A DNA stretch of 64,000 nucleotides from Bdellovibrio bacteriovorus HD100 (GCF_000196175.1 NC_005363.1:2604001-2668000), one strand, 5' to 3'. Counted from the first letter of the stretch, positions 50,510-59,619 are shown. The notes: generated by a model not told the origin, from the letters alone. Program-made: numbers and translations.

Positions 50510-51919
50510 ATGGCAGACACTCAATTTGACCTAATTATTATTGGTTCCGGTCCCGGCGGTTACGTAGGGGCCATTCGTGCAGCTCAACTGGGTCTTAAAA
50601 CGGCCGTGATTGAAAAAGATAAAACTTACGGAGGCACGTGCCTGAATGTGGGTTGCATCCCTTCCAAGGCCCTGCTTGAAAGTTCTGAGCACTATCAAGC
50701 GGCTCAGCACGACTTGGCTGCTCACGGTGTGAAGGTTTCCAAAGTGGATTTGGATCTTCCAACCATGCAGGCTCGCAAGGACAAGGTTGTAAAAACAAAT
50801 ACCGAAGGCATCGCCTTCTTGTTCAAAAAGAACAAGATCACTCCATTCAACGGCATGGGTAAAATCGTCGCCGCTGGCAAAGTGGAAGTGAAAGGTGCTG
50901 ACGGCAACACTCAAATCCTGACGGCCAAGAACATCGTAATCGCAACCGGCTCTGTTCCTGTGGAACTGCCGTTCTTGAAGTACGATGAAAAACGTATCGT
51001 TTCCAACACCGGCGCACTGGCATTGGATCAGGTTCCAAAGTCCATGATCGTTGTGGGTGGTGGCGTGATCGGTCTTGAGCTGGGTTCTGTATGGCAGCGT
51101 CTGGGTGCCAAAGTCACTGTGATCGAATATGCCAACCGTCTGGGCGGCACGATGGATCAGGACTGCATGAACGTGCTTAAAAAATCCATGGAAAAAGAAG
51201 GCATGAGCTTCCTTCTTTCCACGAAAGTGACTGGTTCTAAAGTTGGCAACGACGGCGTTGAAGTGACTTATGAATCTTTGACTGACGGCAAAGCGTCCTC
51301 CATGAAAGCGGATGTTGTGCTTGTTTCCACGGGTCGCAAAGCATTCTCTGCGGGCGTTGGCTGCGAAGAAATGGGCATCCAAAAAGACCCTCAAGGTCGC
51401 ATCATCGTGGATAAACACTATCAAACCAACGTGCCGGGCATCTATGCCATCGGTGACGTTATTGCCGGCCCGATGCTTGCGCACAAAGCGGAAGAAGAAG
51501 GCGTGGCATTGGCAGAAATCCTGGCTGGTGGTGCGGGTCACGTGAACTACGACACGGTTCCAGGTGTGATCTATACTCACCCGGAAATTGCTTCTGTTGG
51601 TATCACGGAAGAATTCGCCAAAGAAAAAGGCCTGGAAATCAACGTGGGTAAATTCCCGTTCATGGCCAACGGCCGTGCCCGCGCGAAAGGGTACACCGAA
51701 GGTTTCGTAAAGATCATCGCGGACAAGAAAACAGACAAAATCCTGGGCGCTCACATGGTGGGTCCAAGCGTGTCTGAGCTGATCCACGAAGTGATCGTGT
51801 GCATGGAGTTCGGCGGCAGCAGCGAAGATCTGGCAAGATCCTTCCACGCCCACCCTACTTTGTCTGAAGTTGTGCGTGAAGCCGCTTTGGCCGTTGAAAA
51901 ACGTCAACGCCAGATGTAG
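50510..51919 (+). CDS. lpdA: Dihydrolipoyl dehydrogenase (E3)
   Basis: 469 residues. FAD motif IIIGSGPGGYVGAIRAAQ, redox disulfide GGTCLNVGCIPSKAL (C44, C49), NAD motif VVGGGVIGLELG, and the C-terminal HAHPTLSE active-site His-Glu pair. Starts 2 bases after sucB, so the complex is made from one operon. It may also serve the pyruvate or branched-chain complexes if no other copy exists. Confidence 0.97.
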   Translation: MADTQFDLIIIGSGPGGYVGAIRAAQLGLKTAVIEKDKTYGGTCLNVGCIPSKALLESSEHYQAAQHDLAAHGVKVSKVDLDLPTMQARKDKVVKTNTEGIAFLFKKNKITPFNGMGKIVAAGKVEVKGADGNTQILTAKNIVIATGSVPVELPFLKYDEKRIVSNTGALALDQVPKSMIVVGGGVIGLELGSVWQRLGAKVTVIEYANRLGGTMDQDCMNVLKKSMEKEGMSFLLSTKVTGSKVGNDGVEVTYESLTDGKASSMKADVVLVSTGRKAFSAGVGCEEMGIQKDPQGRIIVDKHYQTNVPGIYAIGDVIAGPMLAHKAEEEGVALAEILAGGAGHVNYDTVPGVIYTHPEIASVGITEEFAKEKGLEINVGKFPFMANGRARAKGYTEGFVKIIADKKTDKILGAHMVGPSVSELIHEVIVCMEFGGSSEDLARSFHAHPTLSEVVREAALAVEKRQRQM

Positions 51920-51982
51920 CCGCGACAGCGGGCAGAGCTTCGGGCCCAGCCCGGCAGCCACGTAAGCTGAAGCAGCAAAACA

Positions 51983-52013
51983 AAACCCACAGTCACCGAC
52001 TGTGGGTTTTTCT
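51983..52013. terminator. Bidirectional rho-independent terminator
   Basis: AAAACCCACAGTC pairs with GACTGTGGGTTTT around ACC, with A and T tracts on both sides. Separates the convergent lpdA and fibre genes. Confidence 0.92.
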
Positions 52014-52032
52014 TTTCCACGTATTCAACCAG

Positions 52033-54552
52033 CTACAGCTTCTTCAAATAGATTTGCATCTTATCCTGCCCAGGCACCGTAATATCGGCACGGCAGTTTT
52101 TCGTGGCCGTCAGCGTCTGCGCCTGAACATAAAAGGTCAAATTCGTCTGGTCCGTGGCATAAGAAAACAACCCGGTCATTTGATAGATTTCACTTTCATA
52201 GGCCCCTGCCATGCCCGAGAAGTTTGTGCCGTCCCAAAGACGATAACGACAGTAAACCCCGGCATCCACCGGATACATCGAAAAAATTAATACAGTCAGC
52301 TCATAATCTCCCGCTGGAAGATTTGCGAAACGAATGCCCGGAATCTTGCCTTCCGTTGGAGCCGAAGCCAGTCCCGTCACCGTGGCCGTGTTACATGCCA
52401 CCACGTTTGAAAAAGAGGCAAACGAAGTATTGGCATGCTCCCACTGGCACCCCGCTTTTCCCAGCATCGTCAAAGACCCCATCAGGGTGCTTGTCCCCGG
52501 GATGTTCACGTTACAGATAATGCCAGTTCCGGTACCATCCGAAGTACACATCTTGTTCGCTGTCATACCACCCACACCCAAGACCGGGACATTGCCTGAG
52601 GCACTCCCCGTTGTCGCCACAGCCGCAGTTCCCAAGCCCAAAGCTGTGCGGGCATTGGCCGCTGTCGCAGCCCCCGTACCGCCGTTTGCAATTGGTAAAA
52701 CTGAAGTTCCCACAACATCCGCAGAAGCCAAATCAATAGCACCGAAGGTCGGCGCACCGCCACCTGCTGGCACACGTAAAACCTGATTGGCCGTCCCCGC
52801 TGACGTCGTCACTGGCGAAGCCCCCGCACCACCGCCCAAAACAACACCGTTTTGAACGAGAGCTGCCGAAGATGCCATCGTCGTTCCCGAGTTATAATAT
52901 GGAATCCCGCCAGAAGTTCCCGCTGTCAAACCTGTACCGCCCTTCGTGACTGGTATGGTCGGCAGCACAGAAGTCCCCACGGTCCCTGTCGCGATATTGC
53001 TGGCATTGATATTCGTCAAAGCAGAACCATCCACAGCGGGCAATTTCGAGTCCGCCCCCAGCTTCACAATCTGATTTGCGCCGGTCCCCGTATTCACACT
53101 GGCTAATCCGGATGCCACCGTCATCCCCGAGACGTCCGCACTGGTATCAAAGCGCACAAGACCTTTTGCGGCGTAAGAGGCATCTCCCGGCGTAGTCCCG
53201 CTGGAGTCGACCGAGCAATCCCAGGTTTTCGCCGTGTTATTCCATTTTAAAATCTGCCCGTCAGCGCAGGCAGAGGTGCTGGCCGCCACCGTCAGTTTTG
53301 CAGCTCCATCATAGTAACGAAGCGCTTTCAAGTCCGAATTGTACCAGGAAAGACCTTTGTGACCGGCATTCAGCACCAGCGCATCTTCCTGCGCTTGCGT
53401 GAAATTACCCAGCAACAAAGTCTTCGTCGCACCCATGGTGATGTGGCCGACAGAAAGAACATCCTCGCCACCCATATTCAGATCGCCCGTCATCGTACCG
53501 CCGTTCAAAGGCAATTTGGGATTGGCGGTGTCCGCCGCACTGACCCGAGCATCCACCGCGGTGTTAAAGTCAGACATCTGACTGGCCGTGATGCTGATGT
53601 TAGAGCAGGCAAAAGTGTCCGAAACTGAATTCCATATTGAAACCTGACTGCTGGTACACTGCTGCAGCAGACTCATTTGCAGGCGATCATCCAGCGCCGT
53701 CTGCAGGCCGGCAATCTGGGAAATCGGCAAACTGCCGACACTTAAAACGCCAGCGCCATTGACCGACAGACCTGAACCCACTTGGACAACACCGGTGCTG
53801 GCCGCTGTCGCCACCGGCACAGCACCCCCTGTATCAGTCACACACGAGAAACTGGTTCCATTGGATTTTAAAACCTCACCCGCAGCACAAGTCGGCAGCG
53901 CCGATTTTGCAAAGGCCTGAACGGTCGGATCATTTTCGTTGTTAGGAACTTCCGTCGCAAGATCTGCGATCTTTGCGTAACTTGCGGCTGAGACTCCCCC
54001 CAACTTGTCGGCATCCCGGGCCTTGGCGGCCTCTTGTGCGACCATGGCATAAGGAACTGTACCGATCTGATGGTAAGGCAAGATAGCGCGAGGACCACCA
54101 GTACCGGTATCAAAGACGATTTTCACTTTGCGGATGTCACCGGCGGCGGGAGTGTAAGAGCCCGAGCAGACAGTGGACTCAGCCCCCTGATGCTGAGAGG
54201 TCAACCCATTAGCAACAGCCGAATCATTGGAAAAGACCTTCAGAATATTTTCCCGTGTCTGTTCCTGCCCGGCGGTGGCATAAACGTTCATCGCGGCAGT
54301 TCCCGCACCAATCGTCAGCGCAAAGCTGCCATCAGATGCAGAAAGATCTTTGTTCAGATGTTGCTCTTCATACAAAAGACAGTTGTCGGGGCTTAACACT
54401 TTGACGGTAAAATCCACACTGCCCGCATTCAACGGAAGCTCGGAAGCCACATCCAGAATGCGCCCGGAAATTTGAATGCCCTTAGGTCCACTGGCCCAAG
54501 CACCTGTGACAGAGATACTGAATGTCAAAATCGCCAGAAGCTGCTTCCCCAT
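52033..54552 (-). CDS. MAT-type fibre protein (phage-tail-fibre-like), copy 1
   Basis: 839 residues from ATG 54552 (GAGGAA upstream; GTG 54564 possible). Signal peptide MGKQLLAILTFSISVTGAWA. N-terminal module (about 25-215: ISGRILDVASELPLNAGSVD, FTVKVLSPDNCLLYEE) and NDPTVQAFAKSALPTCAAG closely resemble the fibre at 57728. The middle holds tail-fibre repeats: LPLNGGTMTGDLNMGG, VTKGGTGLTAG, NGGTGAATAANARTALGLG. The last 150 residues are a unique beta domain (YCRYRLWDGTNFSGMAG), presumably the receptor-binding tip. This is the architecture of Bdellovibrio mosaic adhesive trimeric fibres used in prey recognition. Preceded by a small lipoprotein gene. Confidence 0.85.
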   Translation of the reverse strand: MGKQLLAILTFSISVTGAWASGPKGIQISGRILDVASELPLNAGSVDFTVKVLSPDNCLLYEEQHLNKDLSASDGSFALTIGAGTAAMNVYATAGQEQTRENILKVFSNDSAVANGLTSQHQGAESTVCSGSYTPAAGDIRKVKIVFDTGTGGPRAILPYHQIGTVPYAMVAQEAAKARDADKLGGVSAASYAKIADLATEVPNNENDPTVQAFAKSALPTCAAGEVLKSNGTSFSCVTDTGGAVPVATAASTGVVQVGSGLSVNGAGVLSVGSLPISQIAGLQTALDDRLQMSLLQQCTSSQVSIWNSVSDTFACSNISITASQMSDFNTAVDARVSAADTANPKLPLNGGTMTGDLNMGGEDVLSVGHITMGATKTLLLGNFTQAQEDALVLNAGHKGLSWYNSDLKALRYYDGAAKLTVAASTSACADGQILKWNNTAKTWDCSVDSSGTTPGDASYAAKGLVRFDTSADVSGMTVASGLASVNTGTGANQIVKLGADSKLPAVDGSALTNINASNIATGTVGTSVLPTIPVTKGGTGLTAGTSGGIPYYNSGTTMASSAALVQNGVVLGGGAGASPVTTSAGTANQVLRVPAGGGAPTFGAIDLASADVVGTSVLPIANGGTGAATAANARTALGLGTAAVATTGSASGNVPVLGVGGMTANKMCTSDGTGTGIICNVNIPGTSTLMGSLTMLGKAGCQWEHANTSFASFSNVVACNTATVTGLASAPTEGKIPGIRFANLPAGDYELTVLIFSMYPVDAGVYCRYRLWDGTNFSGMAGAYESEIYQMTGLFSYATDQTNLTFYVQAQTLTATKNCRADITVPGQDKMQIYLKKL

Positions 54553-54560
54553 AACGTTCC

Positions 54561-54842
54561 TCACATGACTTGAAAGCGTATGTTTATTTCCGCCTGATAG
54601 ACTCCGTCTTCGGTATAGGATTTGTCTGTCGTGGTGACTTCACCCACCACGCCTTCCACCCGGTATTGACCGGATTCATCCTTGGCGCTGATTTGTCGAG
54701 AAGGAGTAATAGCCATCTTGCCGGGAACAGAACGCAGAGGAACTGGCGCATCCTCTAGCGAAACAATGGACGCCTCCATCGAGCAAGCCGACAGAAGACT
54801 CCACAGTATCAAGGTGAGACAAGTTTTTACAATAACGCGCAT
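54561..54842 (-). CDS. Small lipoprotein upstream of fibre gene 1
   Basis: 93 residues. Lipobox LLSAC (16-20), then a Pro/Ser-rich linker and one short beta domain (GQYRVEGVVGEVTTTDKSY; YQAEINIRFQVM). Its stop is 8 bases before the fibre ATG, so the two are co-translated. The gene at 57396 has the same size and the same position before the other fibre gene, with a similar lipobox-linker-beta layout, although residue identity is low. Likely an anchor or assembly partner; inference. Confidence 0.75.
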   Translation of the reverse strand: MRVIVKTCLTLILWSLLSACSMEASIVSLEDAPVPLRSVPGKMAITPSRQISAKDESGQYRVEGVVGEVTTTDKSYTEDGVYQAEINIRFQVM

Positions 54843-54928
54843 TTGGAAAATCTATCGGATTTTCCAAAGAAAGCCTCAACTGTATTACGTTTAATTAATC
54901 CCGGATCGATCAGGCGCGGGCCAAGGGC

Positions 54929-55378
54929 CTACTGACACAAAGATTCTAACACCTTCCAACCCGGCAAGACTGCAGGCTCGGTCGGAGACTCTTCCGCGGT
55001 GGGTTCGTACTGATTGATCAGTTCGTATTCGTACTTCGCACAGTCTTTCTTTTTGAACTTTTTTTCAGCAGGGAGGGATTCCAGAACGGACACCAGCAAA
55101 TCCATGTGTGCCTCGTCCTGCGCCCCTTGCGGCACGCTATTGTCCCTCAAAGATCGAATCTGAAGGACAATGCGGTTCATGGCCCGGTAGCGCTCTTTGT
55201 TGTTCTTGGCTTTGGAGACTTCTTTTTCCAGCATCTCGGTATAGGATTCCACCTGCTGGCGCACACTGCGATTGCTGCGAATGGCGACCTCGCCGGCCCC
55301 CAGCCCTTCCGGTGGGATAATGGCATGAGCGTCCAGACTGCAGACCATAACTGCTGACAAGACCCAGATCGTTTTCAT
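54929..55378 (-). CDS. Small secreted helical protein, paralogue of 55472-55891
   Basis: 149 residues from ATG 55378 (TGGAGG upstream). Signal peptide of about 20 residues ending in DAHA. The helical region KEVSKAKNNKERYRAMNRIV, LRDN and SLPAEKKFKKKDCAKYEYEL lines up with KELKKEKDVTKRYDVFLKSF-type, LRSKN and FLPEKKEFQASKCKDYKKEV of the next gene, including one central and one C-terminal Cys (C at the end, SLCQ versus DLICK). No known family. Same strand and order as the fibre and lipoprotein genes. Confidence 0.72.
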   Translation of the reverse strand: MKTIWVLSAVMVCSLDAHAIIPPEGLGAGEVAIRSNRSVRQQVESYTEMLEKEVSKAKNNKERYRAMNRIVLQIRSLRDNSVPQGAQDEAHMDLLVSVLESLPAEKKFKKKDCAKYEYELINQYEPTAEESPTEPAVLPGWKVLESLCQ

Positions 55379-55471
55379 GCGCACCTCCAGCCCCTTTTAT
55401 CTTATGATTCGAGATGTTTTTCAATCTCTAGCAGGGCTGAAGGCACCATATTAAGTGATTTTTTAATCTGC

Positions 55472-55891
55472 TTACTTACAGATCAGATCAACGACATTGA
55501 AAGCCTTGTCGACAAAGGGCTCTTTTTGATCCTTTGCATAGGATTTCATCATGTCATTCACTTCCTTTTTATAGTCCTTGCATTTGGACGCCTGGAATTC
55601 TTTCTTCTCTGGCAGGAACGCCAATGAATCCATGAACAGACTCATATTGATTTCTTTCTCTTCGGCCTGGCGAGGATTTTTTGATCGCAACTCGCCCATT
55701 TCCCGGAAGCTTTTCAGGAAGACATCGTAACGCTTGGTCACGTCCTTTTCCTTCTTCAACTCCCCTTCAAGTTTCGTGATCTTTTTGTTGAACTCAGCAA
55801 AAACGTCCACTTTGGCCGCTTGTGCCACATTCACAGAAAGACCGGTCATCAGTACCGCAATTACAGTTCTAAGAATTTGTTTTCTGTGCAT
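55472..55891 (-). CDS. Small secreted helical protein, paralogue of 54929-55378
   Basis: 139 residues. Signal peptide ends near VAQAAK (about residue 25). Charged helices with heptad character (FAEFNKKITKLEGELKKEKD), central CKDYKKEVNDMM and a C-terminal Cys (VVDLICK). Paralogous to the following gene (see there). Its first 31 bases overlap the end of the SLT-type gene, so it is expressed with it. Confidence 0.72.
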   Translation of the reverse strand: MHRKQILRTVIAVLMTGLSVNVAQAAKVDVFAEFNKKITKLEGELKKEKDVTKRYDVFLKSFREMGELRSKNPRQAEEKEINMSLFMDSLAFLPEKKEFQASKCKDYKKEVNDMMKSYAKDQKEPFVDKAFNVVDLICK

Positions 55892-57294
55892 GTGCCAGCT
55901 CCTAGTGCTTTGTCCAATACGCGTGCCTGTGCTTTGACTGCCGGGATATAAAGAGAATCTTTATATGCAAACAGATATTCCGCCAGCGTCAAAGGGGTCT
56001 TTTTGCCAATGGCTTTCACACGGGCTTCCCCGGTTTTAGCCTTCATCTGCGGTCCTGTCGGCCAGTAATTCATGTCAAAGTCAGCCTTTGTGATCGGATA
56101 CTTTTTCAGTGTCGCGATACGATATTTCAGCCACTCTCGATAGAAGACCGGAGGACGACCCGGACCCGAGTTGTAAGCCATTACAAAGATCATTTCTTTG
56201 ATAGACTCTTTGTCGAAGCTGTCGATACCAGCGTCTTTCATCAGCTGTTCGACACCCTTGAAATCCGGATTCTTGGCATCCGTGGAACGATTCCACGCAC
56301 CGTTGGAATTTCTTTTGGTCGCATGATAGAAAATACCGTAATAAACCATACTTCGCAGCGGATTCGGCGGTGTTGAAATCGCATGGCAGCGCTGAGAGTC
56401 CTCGGACAGAATTTCTGCGGCTTTGGCGGGAACTGCTCCCGGAATGCTGCGCAGTCTTTGGCAGGATTCTTTGGTGCTGTTGTTGATACGGCCTTTGAAG
56501 TTTTCAAAGTTCTGAGCCACATCCGCCAACGCCTGATCCGTGAACTGACCGATACCACCGTCATTCACCAGACCAAACGCATTCACATGCAGACCGCTTT
56601 CATTGGAAAGTTTTGGCGCAATGAATTTTGCCGGCACTTCCAGACAGTCCGCCACATCAATCAAAGAGTTATAAACCAGATTCACATAGTTTTCAGTCAC
56701 GCAGGCCTTGTGACCATAACGCTCTGGAGTCCCTGTGTCCTTGTCACACTTGGCGAACAACCAAGGGTCTTTTTTATAGTCTTTCACGTCTTTGACTTCA
56801 CGCTGATTTGTCGGAGGGGCCGTGCGGTTGAACTCAATGTCCGCCTCACGCTTTTCTTCCGGCGTCAGGGCGCGGTCTTTCCAGAAGCGCTTCATGATAT
56901 AAAGAGCACATTTGCGAGGCAGAATTTCAGCCGTCTTGGAATAGTCACGTCCCCCAGCGAACAACCCTTTCGGGTCCGCTTTTTTGAAGGCTTCAAACTG
57001 CTTTTGCAGGTAGTTGCGATCCGGGCCGCAGTTTTCCGGTTTTTCGAACGTGATCATGTTTTCCACATCACCAAAATTACAGGTGCAGGTCATGTCGTCT
57101 TTGGCCGCCGTCGTGCCAATTCCTGTCAGGGATTTGTTCACGGTCTGCAGTTTTTTAATCACCTGCTCTTCAGCGCTGGAGGCATAATCGCCAGAGCCCG
57201 CAGTTGGACGAGTGACTTCATACCAGCCAAACGCAGTGAATGAAACCAGGCAACAGAATGTGTAAAACCAAAAGGATGTCCTTGAACGTTGCAC
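55861..57294 (-). CDS. SLT-type (lysozyme-fold) putative transglycosylase
   Basis: 477 residues from GTG 57294, which has GAGGAG at a proper distance; ATG 57300 (479 residues) directly abuts that site. N-terminal membrane or signal segment (FWFYTFCCLVSFTAFGWY). A Cys-rich region (TCTCNFGD) follows. The core has the lysozyme-like pattern of lytic transglycosylases: LSNESGLHVNAFGLVNDGG (Glu-Ser), GIGQFTDQALADV in place of GLMQ, and MAYNSGPGRPPVF in place of YNAG. It probably cleaves peptidoglycan. It overlaps a small secreted-protein gene and is divergent from the second fibre pair. Confidence 0.75.
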   Translation of the reverse strand: MQRSRTSFWFYTFCCLVSFTAFGWYEVTRPTAGSGDYASSAEEQVIKKLQTVNKSLTGIGTTAAKDDMTCTCNFGDVENMITFEKPENCGPDRNYLQKQFEAFKKADPKGLFAGGRDYSKTAEILPRKCALYIMKRFWKDRALTPEEKREADIEFNRTAPPTNQREVKDVKDYKKDPWLFAKCDKDTGTPERYGHKACVTENYVNLVYNSLIDVADCLEVPAKFIAPKLSNESGLHVNAFGLVNDGGIGQFTDQALADVAQNFENFKGRINNSTKESCQRLRSIPGAVPAKAAEILSEDSQRCHAISTPPNPLRSMVYYGIFYHATKRNSNGAWNRSTDAKNPDFKGVEQLMKDAGIDSFDKESIKEMIFVMAYNSGPGRPPVFYREWLKYRIATLKKYPITKADFDMNYWPTGPQMKAKTGEARVKAIGKKTPLTLAEYLFAYKDSLYIPAVKAQARVLDKALGAGTCTENKFLEL

Positions 57295-57395
57295 GATCAT
57301 CTCCTCTTTCCATATTTATCAATGTCTTATCTGTTTAAATGCCCGAAAACTGAATGCACTAAAGTCCAGTTCCGTTCATCCGATAAGTATTAAGA

Positions 57396-57674
57396 ATGCT
57401 TAAACTGTCTTTTAGTCTTTTGAGTGCGTTGCTGGTCTTAGGGGGATGTTCTGACGTCACCCCGCAGGTCAGCTTTTTAAAAGGGCAAACACCCTCTCCG
57501 AGCACCGGCAGCCCCACAGGGGGCTCATTTATAAAGACAGATCTGGCAAGTCATGGGGTCTCCACATCCCCGGACGGATTCAAACTGGAAGCCACTGTTT
57601 CGAAAGAAGACAGAAGCACCCAACTTGTCTCATCTCAGGGCTACCTTCTAATTCTTAATGAAGATACCGACTAA
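57396..57674 (+). CDS. Small lipoprotein upstream of fibre gene 2
   Basis: 92 residues. Lipobox VLGGC (about residue 18) then TPQVSFLKGQTPSPS, a Pro/Ser/Gly linker and a short C-terminal beta element (GFKLEATVSKEDRST, GYLLILNE). Located 53 bases before the fibre gene on the same strand. Counterpart of 54561-54842. Confidence 0.72.
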   Translation: MLKLSFSLLSALLVLGGCSDVTPQVSFLKGQTPSPSTGSPTGGSFIKTDLASHGVSTSPDGFKLEATVSKEDRSTQLVSSQGYLLILNEDTD

Positions 57675-57727
57675 ATTACGGTCAAAATCCTAAGGATTTA
57701 TCTAAATAACTCCGAATATATAGTGGA

Positions 57728-59611
57728 ATGAAACCAAAGCACGTTCGTTATCCTTTGTTGATAATCTCGCTTTTGTTTGCCGTCGCCGCAAAGGCGGAAG
57801 GCTATCATGTTTCAGGGAAGATCCTTCGCCCTGACGGCACTCCTGTGGAGTCCAACGCAGTCAGTTTTAATCTGGAAGTCCTATCCCCCGACACCACCTG
57901 CGTGGTGTACCAGGAAACCATCAACAATCAGGATTTGAGCAGCTCCAAAGGCCGCTTCAACCTGGTATTGGGTTCCGGCACACGGGTTTATTCCAGTGGT
58001 GACGTGCCGCTGGAAAAGGTCTTTGCCAACAGTGCGGCTTTGTCTTGTAAAGGCGGTGCCAACTACAATCCGGCATCCAATGACGAAAGATCTTTGCGCA
58101 TTTCTTTCTATGATGGATCCAGCTGGCAAAGTTTCTCCCCGCAAAAACTGAAAGCCGTTCCATTTGCAACAGAATCCAAAAACGCCCAGTCCGCCGCCAA
58201 ACTGGGCGAATACAGCGCCACCAGTTTGTTGCGTGTCGATGGCGGCACAGCTCCGGCGATGTCACCGGCGCAGATGACGGCCTTGCTCTCAGTGGTGGCA
58301 AACTACGACCAGTTCCTGACGGCGGAAAATGATCCGACTGTACAGGGTTTTGCAAAGTCCACTCTGCCCACGTGTGCCGCTGGGTACACCTTGACCTCCA
58401 ACGGTACGAATCTGGCCTGCGTGCAGGATCAGACCGGTGCGACCTTTACTTTACCAACGGGCGCTAACGGTCAGGTTCTGAAACACGATGGGACTCAATG
58501 GAAAGCCAGTGCAATGGCTATCACGGACATCAGCAATCTGAATGCAGAACTAAGCAGTAAAGTAAATAAAGCCGCGTTTCCAAGTTGTTCTGCTGGAGAA
58601 ACGCTCCACTACAATTCCGTCACGGACACCTGGAACTGTCAGGCCCTTTCACTGGCCTTGGCCGGCGATGTGACCGGGACAGCTTCCGCGAATCAAGTGA
58701 CTCGACTGCGCGGGGTCAACATCTCGTCTACGGCTCCTACCGTCAATCAGGTGCTTCGCTATAATGGGACTGACTGGACTCCAGCGACCATTCCAACGGG
58801 CACCGGCACAGTGACGTCCATCGCCGCAGGCACTGGCCTGAGCGGAGGAACCATCACTTCAACCGGCACGATTTCGTTGGCGAACACCAGCGTAACTCCG
58901 GGAACCTATGGCAGCGCCACTCAAATTCCGTCCTTCAGTGTTGATGCCCAGGGACGCCTGACTGCCGCCGGTGGCACCACCGTCAATATCATCAGCGGCG
59001 TCACCAGCGCCAATGCCTATATCACTGTCGCTAACAGCAGCACCGCTCCGGTGATCACGGCCAACGTGGGCACCGCCGCCAACACTTTGGCGGCCGGAAA
59101 CGATGTGCGCTTCACAGATGCTCGTACACCAGCCGGGGCTGCCGGTGGGGATCTGAGCGGAACTTATCCAAATCCAACAATTTCCAAAATCCAGGGTAAA
59201 ACCGTGAACGTAGCCGCTGGATATTTTGACGGTGGATCTTTGATTTATGACTCTGCAACTTCAGCGTGGAAAACAGCCGCGCCTTGTGACTCGGGATGGA
59301 CCTTGATCAACAAGGGGGATCCGTTCTGCGCAAAACAGCAATCTGTCACAGGGACCAACTTCGCGACTTCCATGACCCAGTGTCTGAACAATGGCGGCAA
59401 GCTGTGTGACCTGCAAGAGGCCGTTGGTATGTGCCAAACAGGATTCATCCCCAGCAACACAACTCTTTGGATCAGCCAGCTGGCGGACAATTCCAGTGCC
59501 CATGTCATCAATTGCACCAGTGGATCCTGGTCTGCGGGTTTCTATGGCTTTGGTGTCACCGTGGATGGATCCAATCCGATTCTTCCTTACTGCTGTAAGG
59601 GCCGCCGCTAA
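57728..59611 (+). CDS. MAT-type fibre protein (phage-tail-fibre-like), copy 2
   Basis: 627 residues. Signal peptide MKPKHVRYPLLIISLLFAVAAKA. The N-terminal module (VSGKILRPDGTPVESNAVSF, NLEVLSPDTTCVVYQE) and NDPTVQGFAKSTLPTCAAG match copy 1. The middle has tail-fibre elements (ITDISNLNAELSSKV, GTGTVTSIAAGTGLSGG, GGDLSGTYPNPTISK). The last 110 residues are a Cys-rich domain (CDSGWTLINKGDPFC; MTQCLNNGGKLCDLQEAVG; YCCKGRR) of C-type-lectin-like or FGE-like look, unrelated to the tip of copy 1. Fits a mosaic adhesive fibre with a different ligand. Its end is 8 bases from the convergent gene. Confidence 0.85.
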   Translation: MKPKHVRYPLLIISLLFAVAAKAEGYHVSGKILRPDGTPVESNAVSFNLEVLSPDTTCVVYQETINNQDLSSSKGRFNLVLGSGTRVYSSGDVPLEKVFANSAALSCKGGANYNPASNDERSLRISFYDGSSWQSFSPQKLKAVPFATESKNAQSAAKLGEYSATSLLRVDGGTAPAMSPAQMTALLSVVANYDQFLTAENDPTVQGFAKSTLPTCAAGYTLTSNGTNLACVQDQTGATFTLPTGANGQVLKHDGTQWKASAMAITDISNLNAELSSKVNKAAFPSCSAGETLHYNSVTDTWNCQALSLALAGDVTGTASANQVTRLRGVNISSTAPTVNQVLRYNGTDWTPATIPTGTGTVTSIAAGTGLSGGTITSTGTISLANTSVTPGTYGSATQIPSFSVDAQGRLTAAGGTTVNIISGVTSANAYITVANSSTAPVITANVGTAANTLAAGNDVRFTDARTPAGAAGGDLSGTYPNPTISKIQGKTVNVAAGYFDGGSLIYDSATSAWKTAAPCDSGWTLINKGDPFCAKQQSVTGTNFATSMTQCLNNGGKLCDLQEAVGMCQTGFIPSNTTLWISQLADNSSAHVINCTSGSWSAGFYGFGVTVDGSNPILPYCCKGRR

Positions 59612-59619
59612 TTAATAAT

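Noticed and set aside
50531-51961. 476-codon open frame antisense to lpdA, and similar long ones against sucA and ychF
   Set aside because: These mirror highly expressed genes with few rare codons; no signals or domains.
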